Position numbers and translations under genes: made by a program
NCBI RefSeq assembly: GCF_051175315.1
Contig: NZ_CP195100.1
Location: forward strand, 1,426,001 to 1,490,000
Length of the DNA: 64,000 bases
From: Tundrisphaera sp051175315
GTDB lineage: Bacteria; Planctomycetota; Planctomycetia; Isosphaerales; Isosphaeraceae
Direction of reading: 5' to 3'
Notes under the pieces: model-generated
Told to the model about the DNA's origin: nothing
Database searches by the model: none
Seen by the model: only the letters and a program-made list of their open reading frames with translations
Shown here: positions 36,801-44,936 of the stretch, in pieces
Layout of the letters: every line of letters begins with the position of its first letter
Numbering within the stretch: the stretch's first letter is position 1

Positions 36801-37863
36801 GGCCGGCTCGCACACCATCACCTTCGAGGGCCTCAACTCCTCCGGCGGCGACAACTCCGCGCTGATCGACTCGGTCTCGGTGGCCCCCGCCGCCGCCGGC
36901 ACCCCGCCGCCGACGACGCCCCCGCCGGGCGGCACGACGCCGACGCCGGGCGACGCCAGCTTCGAGGCCGCCTCGGCCGGGGTCGTGGGCTTCGCCTACA
37001 ACCCGGCCGGGTCCGCCTGGACCTTCGCCGGCTCCGCCGGCCTCTCCGCCTCCGGGTCGGCCCTCTCCGCCGGGTCGGCCCCACCCTCCGGCAGCCAGGC
37101 CGCCTTCCTCCAGAATCGCGGATCGTTCAGCCAGTCGGTCGCCGGCTGGGCCGCCGGCAACTACACCATCACCTTCGCGGCCGCGAAGCGGTCCCACCTC
37201 GGCAATCAGGACTTCCGCGTCCTGGTGGACGGGGTGGAGGTCGGCCGGTTCCGGCCCGACTCCACCGCCTACAAGGCCTATTCGACGGCCAGCTTCGCGG
37301 TCGCGGCCGGCTCGCACACCATCACCTTCGAGGGACTCAACTCCTCCGGCGGCGACAACTCCGCGCTGATTGACTCGATCGCCATCGCCGCGGCGGCGGT
37401 CCCCTCGCCCAGCGACGGCGGCTTCGAGGCCACCTGGGCCGGGGTCGTGGGCTTCGCCTACAACCCGGCCGGGTCCGCCTGGGCCTTCGCCGGCTCCGCC
37501 GGCCTCTCCGCCTCCGGGTCGGCCCTCTCCGCCGGGTCGGCCCCACCCTCCGGCAGCCAGGCCGCCTTCCTCCAGAACCGCGGATCGTTCAGCCAGTCGG
37601 TCGCCGGCTGGGCCGCCGGCAACTACACCATCACCTTCGCGGCCGCGAAGCGGTCCCACCTCGGCAATCAGGACTTCCGCGTCCTGGTGGACGGGGTGGA
37701 GGTCGGCCGGTTCCGGCCCGACTCCACCGCCTACAAGGCCTACGCCACGGCCAGCTTCGCCGTGGGGGCCGGCTCGCACACCATCACCTTCGAGGGCCTG
37801 AACTCAGCCGGCGGAGACAACTCCTCCCTGATCGACTCGATCGCCATCGCACCGGCGTCCTGA
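33811..37863 (+). CDS. LEPR-XLL-type surface protein with EYSNEVW region and four C-terminal repeats
   Basis: 1350 residues from ATG 33811 (GGGAG 10 bases upstream). The leader has the LEPR-XLL-like sequence NDLERRDLLAAG. Residues about 45-600 include IYLEYSNEVWGGM, a motif seen in large planctomycete proteins with a glycosidase-like barrel; no catalytic assignment is made. After a jelly-roll-like part (about 600-700) come four copies of a ~150-residue beta domain (PGFESTSSGATGYSYRP, GNQDFRVLVDGVEVGRFRPD, SASLIDSV-like ends). The first copy is diverged; copies 2 to 4 are nearly identical in DNA, linked by threonine/proline-rich spacers (TPPPTTPPPGGTTPTPGD). Such repeats probably bind carbohydrate or extend the protein from the surface. 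Function is otherwise unknown. Confidence 0.85.
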   Translation: MRFFSRPGAAGRGFGARRRADRSLRPSLNDLERRDLLAAGALGINAAPEYVDLMKGVRDWEPIPDWMDYWNSPDVVTRDDEGWPTSDGGVVVRDDRVNMWFNGPDPNAPKVNISGIYHLSFAGTARLVSPNNIFAVRDQTYDPVTNITTADLSVTQVGDNAIFQLYFAQTANRASATGAGVTDIRLIRPGYSADTTQVFTTPLLEGLKGFDTIRVVDATGTNSFAPVKDASGRLVPLEWSQRRLPTASSQVDYYRGQTAQAWEYLVQLANTTGENLWVNIPGPASDDYIRQLALLLKNGSTVDGVTYPGLNPGLKIYLEYSNEVWGGMPIPSAYGVEATRQDIASGQTAINNDGLTDLYALTLRRQMQRTMRISQIFRDVYGPDPGHEIIRPVVEWQAGMSSLVRDTLNWYSSLYGPPSDHLYGIGAANYFFPTNYSSVDALLDSLRSGVAEATVSIKSYELLSNFYGLKNIAYEGGPAIGGLAGTPQATVALAASRDPRLTEIIGEYYSAFYASGIDLSNFYRGVYGTWTPAEQWPAVELGQVDDLTSSPKFRALRQIQAAAPVTPSVGRPVGVTAPVDLPVTQDDLGTWNASFPNTGQTGVWLLNVQQAGDYRLTLQTTIMNGAVEPGVIQVLLNDRTVLGTYTVTPYADIDLGKLTLPAGVVTLGLRAVRGSNDPSKPGNPSYYAFRMNTLKIASASYTPPVSTKFELLDPGFESTSSGATGYSYRPSGSPWTFVGTAGIALGASPFTGLTPAPAGKQVAFLQDRGTISQAVGAWPAGNYTISFSAAKRSYGGNQDFRVLVDGVEVGRFRPDSTSYKAYSTASFAVAGGLHTITFEGLNTLGIDASSLIDSVSVDAAAGTPPPTTPPPGGTTPTPGDASFEAASAGVVGFAYNPAGSAWTFAGSAGLSASGSALSAGSAPPSGSQAAFLQNRGSFSQSVAGWAAGNYTITFAAAKRSYAGNQDFRVLVDGVEVGRFRPDSTSYKAYATASFAVAAGSHTITFEGLNSSGGDNSALIDSVSVAPAAAGTPPPTTPPPGGTTPTPGDASFEAASAGVVGFAYNPAGSAWTFAGSAGLSASGSALSAGSAPPSGSQAAFLQNRGSFSQSVAGWAAGNYTITFAAAKRSHLGNQDFRVLVDGVEVGRFRPDSTAYKAYSTASFAVAAGSHTITFEGLNSSGGDNSALIDSIAIAAAAVPSPSDGGFEATWAGVVGFAYNPAGSAWAFAGSAGLSASGSALSAGSAPPSGSQAAFLQNRGSFSQSVAGWAAGNYTITFAAAKRSHLGNQDFRVLVDGVEVGRFRPDSTAYKAYATASFAVGAGSHTITFEGLNSAGGDNSSLIDSIAIAPAS
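36430..37860 (+). repeat. Near-identical tandem coding repeats (504-bp period)
   Basis: Three copies of the C-terminal domain, beginning near 36442, 36946 and 37408, are almost identical at the DNA level over hundreds of bases (for example 36440-36700 against 36944-37204). The first two also share a proline-rich linker; the third lacks it, so its period is shorter (about 460 bases). This suggests recent duplication or gene conversion. Confidence 0.85.
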
Positions 37864-38223
37864 GCCCAGAGTGCCACGCGGCCCCCGGTCGCGTGGCCTC
37901 CGGAAAAAAAATCCGAGGAAGGGGTCGGCCCGGGCACCGGGATTTCGACCTCAATGCTGGAGGGGCGAACGGATCTCCCCTCCGATGCCTCCCCAGGCCC
38001 CCGACCCGAGACCTCGGCGGGGGCCGGCAGGCCACGAATCCGAGCTATCTCGCGTCGGCCCACCCGGGGACGCCCCGGCCCGACCGAACGCCATCGCGAA
38101 TCACGCAACTCAGTGGAGGCCGCACGGACGGGGCCTGGAAATCGCTCCCGTCCGACGTCCCGTGAATCCTCTTCGACACCGACGTCCCAGGCGCGTCTCA
38201 CCACACCTAAGGATGGGTTTGCC
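37864..38223. other. Intergenic region with hairpin, before epimerase gene
   Basis: About 360 bases. It starts with a strong hairpin (listed) and then holds no recognisable gene. AAGGATGG directly before 38224 serves as ribosome site for the epimerase. Confidence 0.6.
37873..37897 (+). terminator. Hairpin after LEPR-XLL gene
   Basis: GCCACGCG (37873-37880) pairs perfectly with CGCGTGGC (37890-37897) around a 9-base loop, ten bases after the stop codon. No T-tract follows (an A-tract does), so it would be a hairpin-only terminator or an mRNA-stabilising stem. Confidence 0.5.
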
Positions 38224-39153
38224 ATGAAGATTCTGGTCACCGGCGGCGCCGGCTACGTGGGCTCGACCCTGGTCCCGATGCTCCTGGAGCAGGGCCACAA
38301 GGTCCGGGTCTACGACATGCTCAAGTTCGGCGGCCACGGCCTGCTGCCCTGCTGCCAGAATACGAAGTTCGAGCTCCAGCGCGGCGACGTCTGCGACCGC
38401 GACGGCCTCAAGAAGGCCCTGGACGGCATGGACGCGGTCGTGCACCTGGCGGCCATCGTCGGCTACCCGGCGTGCAAGAAGGAGCCGCAGCTGGCCCAGG
38501 CCACCAACGTGGACGGCACCCGCAACCTGCTCGACCTCCGCAAGCCCGACCAGAAGGTGATCTACGCCTCCACCGGCTCGATCTACGGGTCGATCCCCGA
38601 CTACGTCTGCAACGAGAACACGCCGACCGCGCCGATCACCCTCTACGGCGAGACCAAGGCCGCCGCCGAGAAGATGGTCCTGGATGCCGGCAACGGCGTG
38701 GCCTACCGCTATGCGACCGCCTTCGGCGTGAGCAACCGGATGCGGCTCGACCTGATGCCGAACGACTTCACCTACCAGGCCGTGAAGAACCGCAACCTCA
38801 TCGTCTACGAGGGCGGCTTCAAGCGGACCTTCGTCCACGTCCGCGACATGGCCCGCTCGATCATGTTCGCCCTGGACAAGTGGGATTCGGTCAAGGACGA
38901 CGTCTACAACGTCGGCCACGAGTCGATGAACTTCACCAAGGAAGACGTCGCCCGCACCGTCCTGAAGCACGTCGACTACTACCTCCACTTCGCCGAGGTC
39001 GGCACCGACGCCGACAAGCGGAACTACGAGGTCTCCTACGAGAAGATCCGGTCCAAGGGCTTCGAGACCACCATCGACCTGGACCGCGGCGTCGCCGAAC
39101 TCGCCCGCGCCTGCAACCTGATCGAGTTCCAGAACCCGTTCGCCAACGTCTGA
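38224..39153 (+). CDS. NAD-dependent sugar-nucleotide epimerase/dehydratase
   Basis: 309 residues, extended short-chain dehydrogenase. The N-terminal Rossmann motif is MKILVTGGAGYVGSTLVPML; STGSIYG carries the catalytic Ser/Thr region and YGETKAAAEK the catalytic Tyr and Lys. TFVHVRDMARSIMFAL is the usual substrate-domain motif. Family members interconvert nucleotide sugars for polysaccharide synthesis; the exact substrate is unknown. The gene heads a plus-strand group with a second epimerase and a GT4 glycosyltransferase. Confidence 0.88.
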   Translation: MKILVTGGAGYVGSTLVPMLLEQGHKVRVYDMLKFGGHGLLPCCQNTKFELQRGDVCDRDGLKKALDGMDAVVHLAAIVGYPACKKEPQLAQATNVDGTRNLLDLRKPDQKVIYASTGSIYGSIPDYVCNENTPTAPITLYGETKAAAEKMVLDAGNGVAYRYATAFGVSNRMRLDLMPNDFTYQAVKNRNLIVYEGGFKRTFVHVRDMARSIMFALDKWDSVKDDVYNVGHESMNFTKEDVARTVLKHVDYYLHFAEVGTDADKRNYEVSYEKIRSKGFETTIDLDRGVAELARACNLIEFQNPFANV

Positions 39154-39276
39154 TCCGGGCTGATATCGCGGATGGAACGGGGCGAACCCCATCGCCCCGG
39201 TCCATCGCGCGCACCGCATCGCCCCGTAGGCTGGGTCTGGACCCAGCTCAAGACGAATGGCGTACCGGCGGGTCCG

Positions 39277-39337
39277 CGTAGGGTGGGCACCGCCCACCGC
39301 CTCCGATCCCGCCAAGGTGGGCGATGCCCACCCTACG
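39277..39337. repeat. Palindromic repeat element (REP-like)
   Basis: CGTAGGGTGGGCA (39277-39289) and TGCCCACCCTACG (39325-39337) are perfect inverted arms of 13 bases, with secondary GGTGGGC/GCCCACC pairs inside. Elements with GTAGGGTGGGCA-type arms are scattered in many bacterial genomes as non-coding palindromes. It lies between the two epimerase genes. Confidence 0.65.
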
Positions 39338-39427
39338 GGAAACCCCCGGCTCATACAGGCTGATTCCAGGCCCAAGCCAGGCCGACTGCCTCCTCCCGAT
39401 CTGCTCACACACCAAGGATTGCACCCG

Positions 39428-40390
39428 ATGAAGGGATTTTGGTCGGACAAACGAGTCACGGTGACGGGCGGCGCGGGGTTCCTCGGCCAGCACCTGGTCC
39501 GCCGTTTGGAAAGCTACGGGGCGAAGGTCTACGTCCCCCGCCAGCGCGACTACAACCTGACGACGCTCGACGCCTCGCTCCGCTGCCTGCTCGAACACCC
39601 CTGCGACGTCCTGTTCCACGCCGCGGCCTACTACGGCGGGATCGGCATCAACCAGACCCAGCCGGCCACCCTCTACTACACCAACCTGGTGATGGGGGCC
39701 AACCTGATGGAGGCCGCCCGCCTGGCCAAGGTCGACAAGTTCGTGGCCATCGGCACGGCGTGCAGCTACCCCGGCTACCTGGAAGGGGAGCTGAAGGAAG
39801 AGGACCTGTGGGCCGGCCCGTGCCACGCCAGCGTGGTCAACTACGGCCTGACCAAGAAGATGATGGCCGTCCAGGCCCAGGCCTACAAGCGGCAGTACGG
39901 GCTGGACTCGATCCACCTGATCCTGACCAACCTGTATGGCCCCGGCGACTCGTACAACCCCGAGCGGTCGCACGTCGTGGCGGCCCTGGTGCGGAAGTGG
40001 GTCGAGGCCGAGGCCGCGAAGACGCCCAGCGTCGAGGTCTGGGGCACCGGCAAGCCGATCCGCGAGTTCATCTACGTCGAGGACTGCGCCGACGCCATCG
40101 TCCTGGCGGCCGAGAAGTATGATGACGCCGCCACCCCGCTCAACATCGGCACCGGCATCGGCACCTCGATCAAGGAGCTGGCCGAGACCGTCCACGAGGT
40201 CAGCGGCTACCAGGGCAAGATGAACTGGCTGACCGACAAGCCCGACGGCGCCGCGAGGAAGGTGCTGGACGTGACCCGGATGAAGTCCGTCCTGGACGGC
40301 TGGGTGCCGCCCACCAAGCTCCGCGACGGCCTGGCCAAGACAATCGCCTGGTATCGCGCCAACAAGGCGGAGGCCGACGCGAAATGGTGA
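39428..40390 (+). CDS. GDP-L-fucose synthase-like NAD-dependent epimerase
   Basis: 320 residues. VTVTGGAGFLGQHLVRRLES is the NAD(P)-binding motif; HAAAYYGGIGINQTQPATLY and GTACSYPGYL match the GDP-4-keto-6-deoxymannose epimerase-reductase (Fcl) pattern, and YGLTKKMM supplies the Tyr and Lys of the triad. PIREFIYVEDCADAIVLAAE is the substrate-domain motif. Probable role: production of GDP-L-fucose or a related deoxy-sugar for exopolysaccharide. A GDP-mannose dehydratase partner is not in the window. Its stop codon overlaps the start of the next gene. Confidence 0.85.
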   Translation: MKGFWSDKRVTVTGGAGFLGQHLVRRLESYGAKVYVPRQRDYNLTTLDASLRCLLEHPCDVLFHAAAYYGGIGINQTQPATLYYTNLVMGANLMEAARLAKVDKFVAIGTACSYPGYLEGELKEEDLWAGPCHASVVNYGLTKKMMAVQAQAYKRQYGLDSIHLILTNLYGPGDSYNPERSHVVAALVRKWVEAEAAKTPSVEVWGTGKPIREFIYVEDCADAIVLAAEKYDDAATPLNIGTGIGTSIKELAETVHEVSGYQGKMNWLTDKPDGAARKVLDVTRMKSVLDGWVPPTKLRDGLAKTIAWYRANKAEADAKW

Positions 40391-41772
40391 CCCCGCGCCC
40401 CCGGACCTGGGCCGCGTCGGCGTCCGCGCCGGCCGGGGCGGCCCCGACACCCCGGACCATGACCCGGGTGAAATCGGTCGTCACCACCAGGCCCCGGCGG
40501 CTGCTGTTCGTCAACCAGTACTACTGGCCCAGCCACGCCTCCACGGCCCAGCACCTCACCGACCTGGTCGAGAGCCTGGCCGCCCGGGGGCACGAGTGCC
40601 ACGTCCTGTGCGGCCGGGGGGCCTACAAGCCCGGCGCGGAGCGATTGGCCAAGAAGGAAGAGCGTAACGGCGTCCACATCCACCGCGTGGACGCCACGTC
40701 ATTCGGCCGCAAGAGCACGCTCGGGCGGATGATCGACTATCTCAGCTTCTACGCCCGCGCCTTCGTCCTGGCCCTGTTCCTGCCCCGGTTCGACGTGGTG
40801 GCCACCCTGACCACCCCGCCGATCATCGGGCTGGTCGGGACGATGCTCCGCCGCCTCAAGGGGTCGCGGCACGTCTACTGGAGCATGGACCTCCACCCGG
40901 ACGCCAGCATCGCCCTGGGCAAGATGTCCCGGCGCAACCCGGTCGTCGCCTGGCTGGCCTGGCTCAGCGACCTGGTCTACCGCCAGGCGGATAAAGTGGT
41001 CGTCCTCGGCCCCTACATGGCCGACCGGATCGCCGCCAAGGGGGCCCGCCGCGACCGCCTGGAGGAGATCCCGGTCTGGAGCCGCCGCGACGAGATCTAC
41101 CCGATGCCCCGCGAAGGCCACCCGCTCCGCGAGTCGCTCGGGCTGGCCGACAAGTTCGTGGCGATGTACTCGGGCAACCTGGGCCTGGCCCACTCCGCGT
41201 CCGAGTTCATCGAGGGCGCGCGCCTCCTCCGCGACCGCGACGACATCGTCTTCCTGTTCGTCGGCGACGGCCCCCGGCTCAAGGAGGTCCGCGACGCCCA
41301 GGAGGCCGAGGGGCTGGCCAACATCCGCTTCCTCGACTACTTCCCGCGCGAGCAGCTGCACGCCTCGCTCTCTCTGGCCGATGCCCACCTGATCTCGATG
41401 CGGGCCGAGATGACCGGCGTGGTCGTCCCCGGCAAGCTCTACGGCGTGATGGCCTCGGCCCGCCCGGCCATCTTCGTCGGCCCCGCCCACTGCGAGACCG
41501 CCGACACGATCCGCAACGCCGACTGCGGCCTCACCGTCCGCCTGGGCGACGCCCCGGGGCTGGTCGATGCCATCCAACGATTGGCATCCGACCTCGACCT
41601 AGGACGGGCTTTCGGCGAGAAGGGCCGCGCCGCGTTCCTGGCCCGCCACGAGAAGGACGGCTGCTGCTCCGCCTGGGCCACGCTGATCGCCGACCTCCGC
41701 GTCCCCTCGGACGCCTCCGAGCCGGCGGCCGGCCGCAGGCTGAATCCGACCGCCATGCCGACTCCCCATTAA
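40384..41772 (+). CDS. Glycosyltransferase family 4 (WcaI-like)
   Basis: 462 residues as written from ATG 40384, which overlaps the previous stop; an internal ATG at 40459 would remove a low-complexity leader (PRPRTWAASASAPAGAAPTP) and may be the true start. The N-terminal half has RLLFVNQYYWPSHASTAQHL, the second half SGNLGLAHSASEFIEGARLL and GVVVPGKLYGVMASARPAIF, as in GT-B glycosyltransferases that use nucleotide sugars. Probably adds a sugar during surface polysaccharide assembly. Donor and acceptor unknown. Confidence 0.86.
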   Translation: MVTPRPRTWAASASAPAGAAPTPRTMTRVKSVVTTRPRRLLFVNQYYWPSHASTAQHLTDLVESLAARGHECHVLCGRGAYKPGAERLAKKEERNGVHIHRVDATSFGRKSTLGRMIDYLSFYARAFVLALFLPRFDVVATLTTPPIIGLVGTMLRRLKGSRHVYWSMDLHPDASIALGKMSRRNPVVAWLAWLSDLVYRQADKVVVLGPYMADRIAAKGARRDRLEEIPVWSRRDEIYPMPREGHPLRESLGLADKFVAMYSGNLGLAHSASEFIEGARLLRDRDDIVFLFVGDGPRLKEVRDAQEAEGLANIRFLDYFPREQLHASLSLADAHLISMRAEMTGVVVPGKLYGVMASARPAIFVGPAHCETADTIRNADCGLTVRLGDAPGLVDAIQRLASDLDLGRAFGEKGRAAFLARHEKDGCCSAWATLIADLRVPSDASEPAAGRRLNPTAMPTPH

Positions 41773-41793
41773 CCGAACCCGAAGGACATCCCG

Positions 41794-42534
41794 ATGCGCT
41801 CCGAGGTACTCCCCCCGCCTCGTCCGGCCCGGTTATCCCGCTTCCGGTCCCTCGGGACGCTCGCCGGGCTGATCGGGCTCGGCCTGATCCTCCCCGCCGG
41901 CCGCTGCCATGCCGCCCCGATCACCTTCGAATACGGCGGCACGATCACCTCGGCCCACCCCTCGACGGGGGCCGCGCCCGGCGCGCGATTCTCCGGGACG
42001 TTCCGCTACGATCCCGAGGCCAGGGTCGTCTCCAGCCAGATCGCCAACGCCCAGCTCTTCGAGTTCGGGAACGCCGCGGGGGCGCCTGGACTCTCGCCCG
42101 ATACCTCGGCGTTGTCCCTCAAGGTCGGCGACCTGAACGTCAAGCAGCAGGAAGGCAAACTGCGACTGGGCGTCGTGCGCGAGTATCGCCCGTCCGACGG
42201 GACGGCCGGCTCGAGGGTCATCCTCTCCAGCGAGTACCCCGACTGGGTCAACGCCGAGTCGAGCATCGAGGTCTCCCTCATCTTGAGCAATCCGGATCGG
42301 TGGGTCCTGGGAACGCCCTATGCGCTGCCCATCCCCGAGGAACTCACCCTCGCCGCCCTCCCCGCATCCCGGTTGGTCGTGACCAAGTCGCCGAATGGCT
42401 TCCCCTTGAGCCTGTACGAAGGGACGATCGACACGCTGACCATCGTCCAGACGCCCGAGCCGTCGGCCATCGCCCTGCTGGGCCTCGGCGTCGCCGGCTG
42501 GCTGGTCCGCTCGCGACGCCGTCGGCTTTCCTGA
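41794..42534 (+). CDS. PEP-CTERM protein
   Basis: 246 residues. A basic leader and hydrophobic helix (LGTLAGLIGLGLILPAGRCH, cleavage likely after AGRCHA) are followed by a beta-rich domain (ITFEYGGTITSAHPSTGAAP onward) and a C-terminal sorting signal, QTPEPSAIALLGLGVAGWLV then RSRRRRLS. Matrix or surface protein processed by an exosortase located elsewhere. Function unknown. Confidence 0.78.
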   Translation: MRSEVLPPPRPARLSRFRSLGTLAGLIGLGLILPAGRCHAAPITFEYGGTITSAHPSTGAAPGARFSGTFRYDPEARVVSSQIANAQLFEFGNAAGAPGLSPDTSALSLKVGDLNVKQQEGKLRLGVVREYRPSDGTAGSRVILSSEYPDWVNAESSIEVSLILSNPDRWVLGTPYALPIPEELTLAALPASRLVVTKSPNGFPLSLYEGTIDTLTIVQTPEPSAIALLGLGVAGWLVRSRRRRLS

Positions 42535-42649
42535 AACCTCCTCGTTCGCCCCAAGCCGGCCGGGCCGGCAGGGGCCTTGTCGAATCACGGTTCGATGAAC
42601 TCGCCCCGGGCTGACATCGGCCTTGGGGCTTTCAACAGGGAGGTTGTAG

Positions 42650-43780
42650 ATGGGCCGTCGCCTCTGGAACGTCGCAGGGATCGGTCTCATCGCCTGGTGC
42701 TCGGGGGCCGGAAGCCTCCAGGCGGCCGGCTTGTACCACGTCACCAACCTTGGCACGACCCGGGGCACGAAGCTGAATGACGCGGGCCAGGTGATCGCCA
42801 CCGAATGGGACGGGTCGATCCCGGTGTTCGGGCCCGATGGGGCGACCGTGGACTCTCGCCACGTGGCGACCCGCTACACCGGCTATGGCCCGGACGCCGG
42901 GAAGGTCGAGCGATTCGGCGACAGCGCCGCCGCCGTCGGGCTGAACAACGCGGGCCAGACGGTGCTCTGGGAGAATGGCGCCCTGTCCCTGACCGACGGC
43001 AGGACATCCATCCCGATCGGGCCGGGTCGGGCCGTCGCGGTGAACGATTCCGGCCAGGTCCTGGGGAACGATTTCATCGCTCCCGACGGCACCCGGGCGT
43101 CGTCCGCGATCTGGCAGGCCGGCCGGGTCACGCCCCTGGCCGCCATGGCGAATGCGGCCGGGTCCGACGTCATGGCGATCAACAATGCAGGGCAGGCCCT
43201 GGGCTATAGCTACTTCGCCGACGGCATGGTGCGGAGCCACCTGTGGGATCAGGGCGTGATCCGCGACGTCGGCTCGCTCGGCGGGCGGACCTACGCCAAT
43301 GGCCTGAACGAGTCAGGCGTCGTGGTGGGGGGCTCGGAGGTGTATCGGAACCAGTTTCATGCGTTCGTCTCCCGAAACGGCGTGATGACCGACCTGGGCA
43401 TCCTCCCGGGCGGCGGCAACTCTTATGCCATAGCGATCGGCGACGCGGGCGACATCGTGGGCACGGCGGCGATCAAAGACTTCGGCCCGATGCATGGGTT
43501 CCTCTTCCGCGACGGCCGGATGATCGACCTCAACACCTTGATCGCCGAGGACCTCGGGTTGACGATCACTTCCGCCATCGACATCAACGCCTCGGGCCAG
43601 ATCCTCGGGTTCGCCACCGACCGCAAGACCGGGTTGTTCAACACCGTCCTGCTGACCCCCGACGGCCAGCCGATCCCGGCCGACCGGATCATCACCCCGG
43701 AACCGTCCTCGATGGCCCTGGCCGCCCTGATCCTGGCGGCGGCCGGTGCGCACCGGGCCCGGGCTCGTCGCCGGGCCTGA
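42650..43780 (+). CDS. HAF-repeat PEP-CTERM protein
   Basis: 376 residues; GGGAGGTTGTAG precedes the ATG. The signal peptide is MGRRLWNVAGIGLIAWCSG, cleaved near LQAAG. Seven HAF-type repeats are visible with the pattern xxxxNxxGQxxG: KLNDAGQVIA, GLNNAGQTVLW, AVNDSGQVLGN, AINNAGQALGY, GLNESGVVVGG, AIGDAGDIVGT and DINASGQILGF. The C-terminal TPEPSSMALAALILAAAG plus RARRRA is a PEP-CTERM signal. HAF repeats form a beta-propeller-like fold; the ligand is unknown. It lies 115 bases after the previous PEP-CTERM gene. Confidence 0.82.
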   Translation: MGRRLWNVAGIGLIAWCSGAGSLQAAGLYHVTNLGTTRGTKLNDAGQVIATEWDGSIPVFGPDGATVDSRHVATRYTGYGPDAGKVERFGDSAAAVGLNNAGQTVLWENGALSLTDGRTSIPIGPGRAVAVNDSGQVLGNDFIAPDGTRASSAIWQAGRVTPLAAMANAAGSDVMAINNAGQALGYSYFADGMVRSHLWDQGVIRDVGSLGGRTYANGLNESGVVVGGSEVYRNQFHAFVSRNGVMTDLGILPGGGNSYAIAIGDAGDIVGTAAIKDFGPMHGFLFRDGRMIDLNTLIAEDLGLTITSAIDINASGQILGFATDRKTGLFNTVLLTPDGQPIPADRIITPEPSSMALAALILAAAGAHRARARRRA

Positions 43781-43809
43781 TGAGATTTCCCACGGAGAAC
43801 CGCCCGATC

Positions 43810-44778
43810 ATGATGTCCCTCGCTCGCATCGCGCCGATCGTCGCCCTCTGCTCCCTGATGGCCTTCCCCGCCCGCGCCGACGAACCGGCGAAGAACGTGG
43901 CCGAGATCCAGGCCGCCGCCGACCGGGCCCTGATCCGCGACCTGCTCGACTACCTGGCCAGGAACCCCAAGGCCGTGGACATCGACCAGGCGTACATGAA
44001 GGTGTTCGACAAGGCGATCGAGCACGACTGGTTCGCCGACAACGAGCCGGTCGCCAAGGCCTACCTGGCCAACTACCCCGACGGCCCGGTGCGGGCCCTG
44101 GCCCAGATCGTCACCACGATGGCGCGGGCCCAGGCGGGCAAGTACATCGAGGCCCTGGCCTCCTACGACGCACTGATGGCCGGGCTGGAAGGGCCCGAGC
44201 AGGAGGAGTTCGCCTCCAACTTCGCCGACTCGCTGGCGCAGTCCGCCACCATCGCCGGCGAGCCCGCCGTGGCCCGCCAGGCGTACGAGACCCTGCTCAA
44301 GAAGTACGGCCAGGACAGCCCGAACCTCGCCCAGAAGGTCCGCGACGAACTCGCCCACCTCGACCTCGTCGGCAAGCCCGCCCCGGAGGTCAAGGCCCGC
44401 GACATCGCCGACGCCCCGTTCCGCCTGGCGGATGCGAAGGGCAAGTACGTCCTGGTCGACTTCTGGGCCACCTGGTGCGCCCCGTGCATCGCCGAGCTGC
44501 CCCGGCTCCAGGCCGCCCAGGCCAAGTACAAGGACAAGGGCCTGGTCATCGTCGGCGTCAGCCTCGACGAGTCCAAGGCCGCGGTCGCCGACTTCGTCAA
44601 GGCCCGCCAGGTCGACTGGCGGCAGATCCACAACGCCACCAGCGACGGCGACCTCGTCGAGGCCTTCTCCGTCAAGACGATCCCGGCCACCTTCCTGATC
44701 GACCCCAAGGGCACCATCGTCCGCCTCGACCTCCGCGGCCCGGCGCTCGACAAGGCCCTGGAAGAACTGATCAAGTGA
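43810..44778 (+). CDS. TlpA-like thioredoxin-fold protein, exported
   Basis: 322 residues from ATG 43810 (GGAG 10 bases upstream); an in-frame ATG at 43780 overlaps the preceding stop and would add ten residues. A signal peptide (MMSLARIAPIVALCSLMAFP, cut after ARA) leads to a helical domain of ~150 residues with SYDALMAGLEGPEQEEFAS, then a thioredoxin fold with FWATWCAPCIAELPRLQAAQ (CxxC), VGVSLDESKAAV and the cis-Pro region KTIPATFLID. It probably acts as a thiol-disulfide oxidoreductase in the periplasm. The helical N-domain is of the kind seen in planctomycete TlpA-like proteins. Confidence 0.88.
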   Translation: MMSLARIAPIVALCSLMAFPARADEPAKNVAEIQAAADRALIRDLLDYLARNPKAVDIDQAYMKVFDKAIEHDWFADNEPVAKAYLANYPDGPVRALAQIVTTMARAQAGKYIEALASYDALMAGLEGPEQEEFASNFADSLAQSATIAGEPAVARQAYETLLKKYGQDSPNLAQKVRDELAHLDLVGKPAPEVKARDIADAPFRLADAKGKYVLVDFWATWCAPCIAELPRLQAAQAKYKDKGLVIVGVSLDESKAAVADFVKARQVDWRQIHNATSDGDLVEAFSVKTIPATFLIDPKGTIVRLDLRGPALDKALEELIK

Positions 44779-44783
44779 GCCGG

Positions 44784-44827
44784 CCGGGGGATCCGCGCCG
44801 GGAAAAATCCCGCAAAATGGCCCCCGG
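44784..44827 (+). terminator. Nested hairpin after thioredoxin-like gene
   Basis: CCGGGGG (44784-44790) pairs with CCCCCGG (44821-44827), and inside it CGGGA (44799-44803) pairs with TCCCG (44808-44812) around AAAA. It starts five bases after the stop codon. No T-tract follows. Confidence 0.52.
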
Positions 44828-44936
44828 ACGGAAAAAACTCAGCTAACGAGCCCCAAAGCGATCTGAATATCAGGGGGACGGCGGCATCGCGCCCGTCGTC
44901 CCCCCGAGTTCGACGACCGCCCTGGAGCCCGCCCCG

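Noticed and set aside
34897..37779. 960-residue minus-strand frame opposite the second LEPR-XLL gene
   Set aside because: Repeats merely mirror the coding repeats of the plus strand; no independent signature.
36430..37860. Regular repeats that could be taken for a CRISPR or mobile array
   Set aside because: Repeats are ~500 bp, in frame, and encode protein domains; there are no short direct repeats with spacers anywhere in the window.
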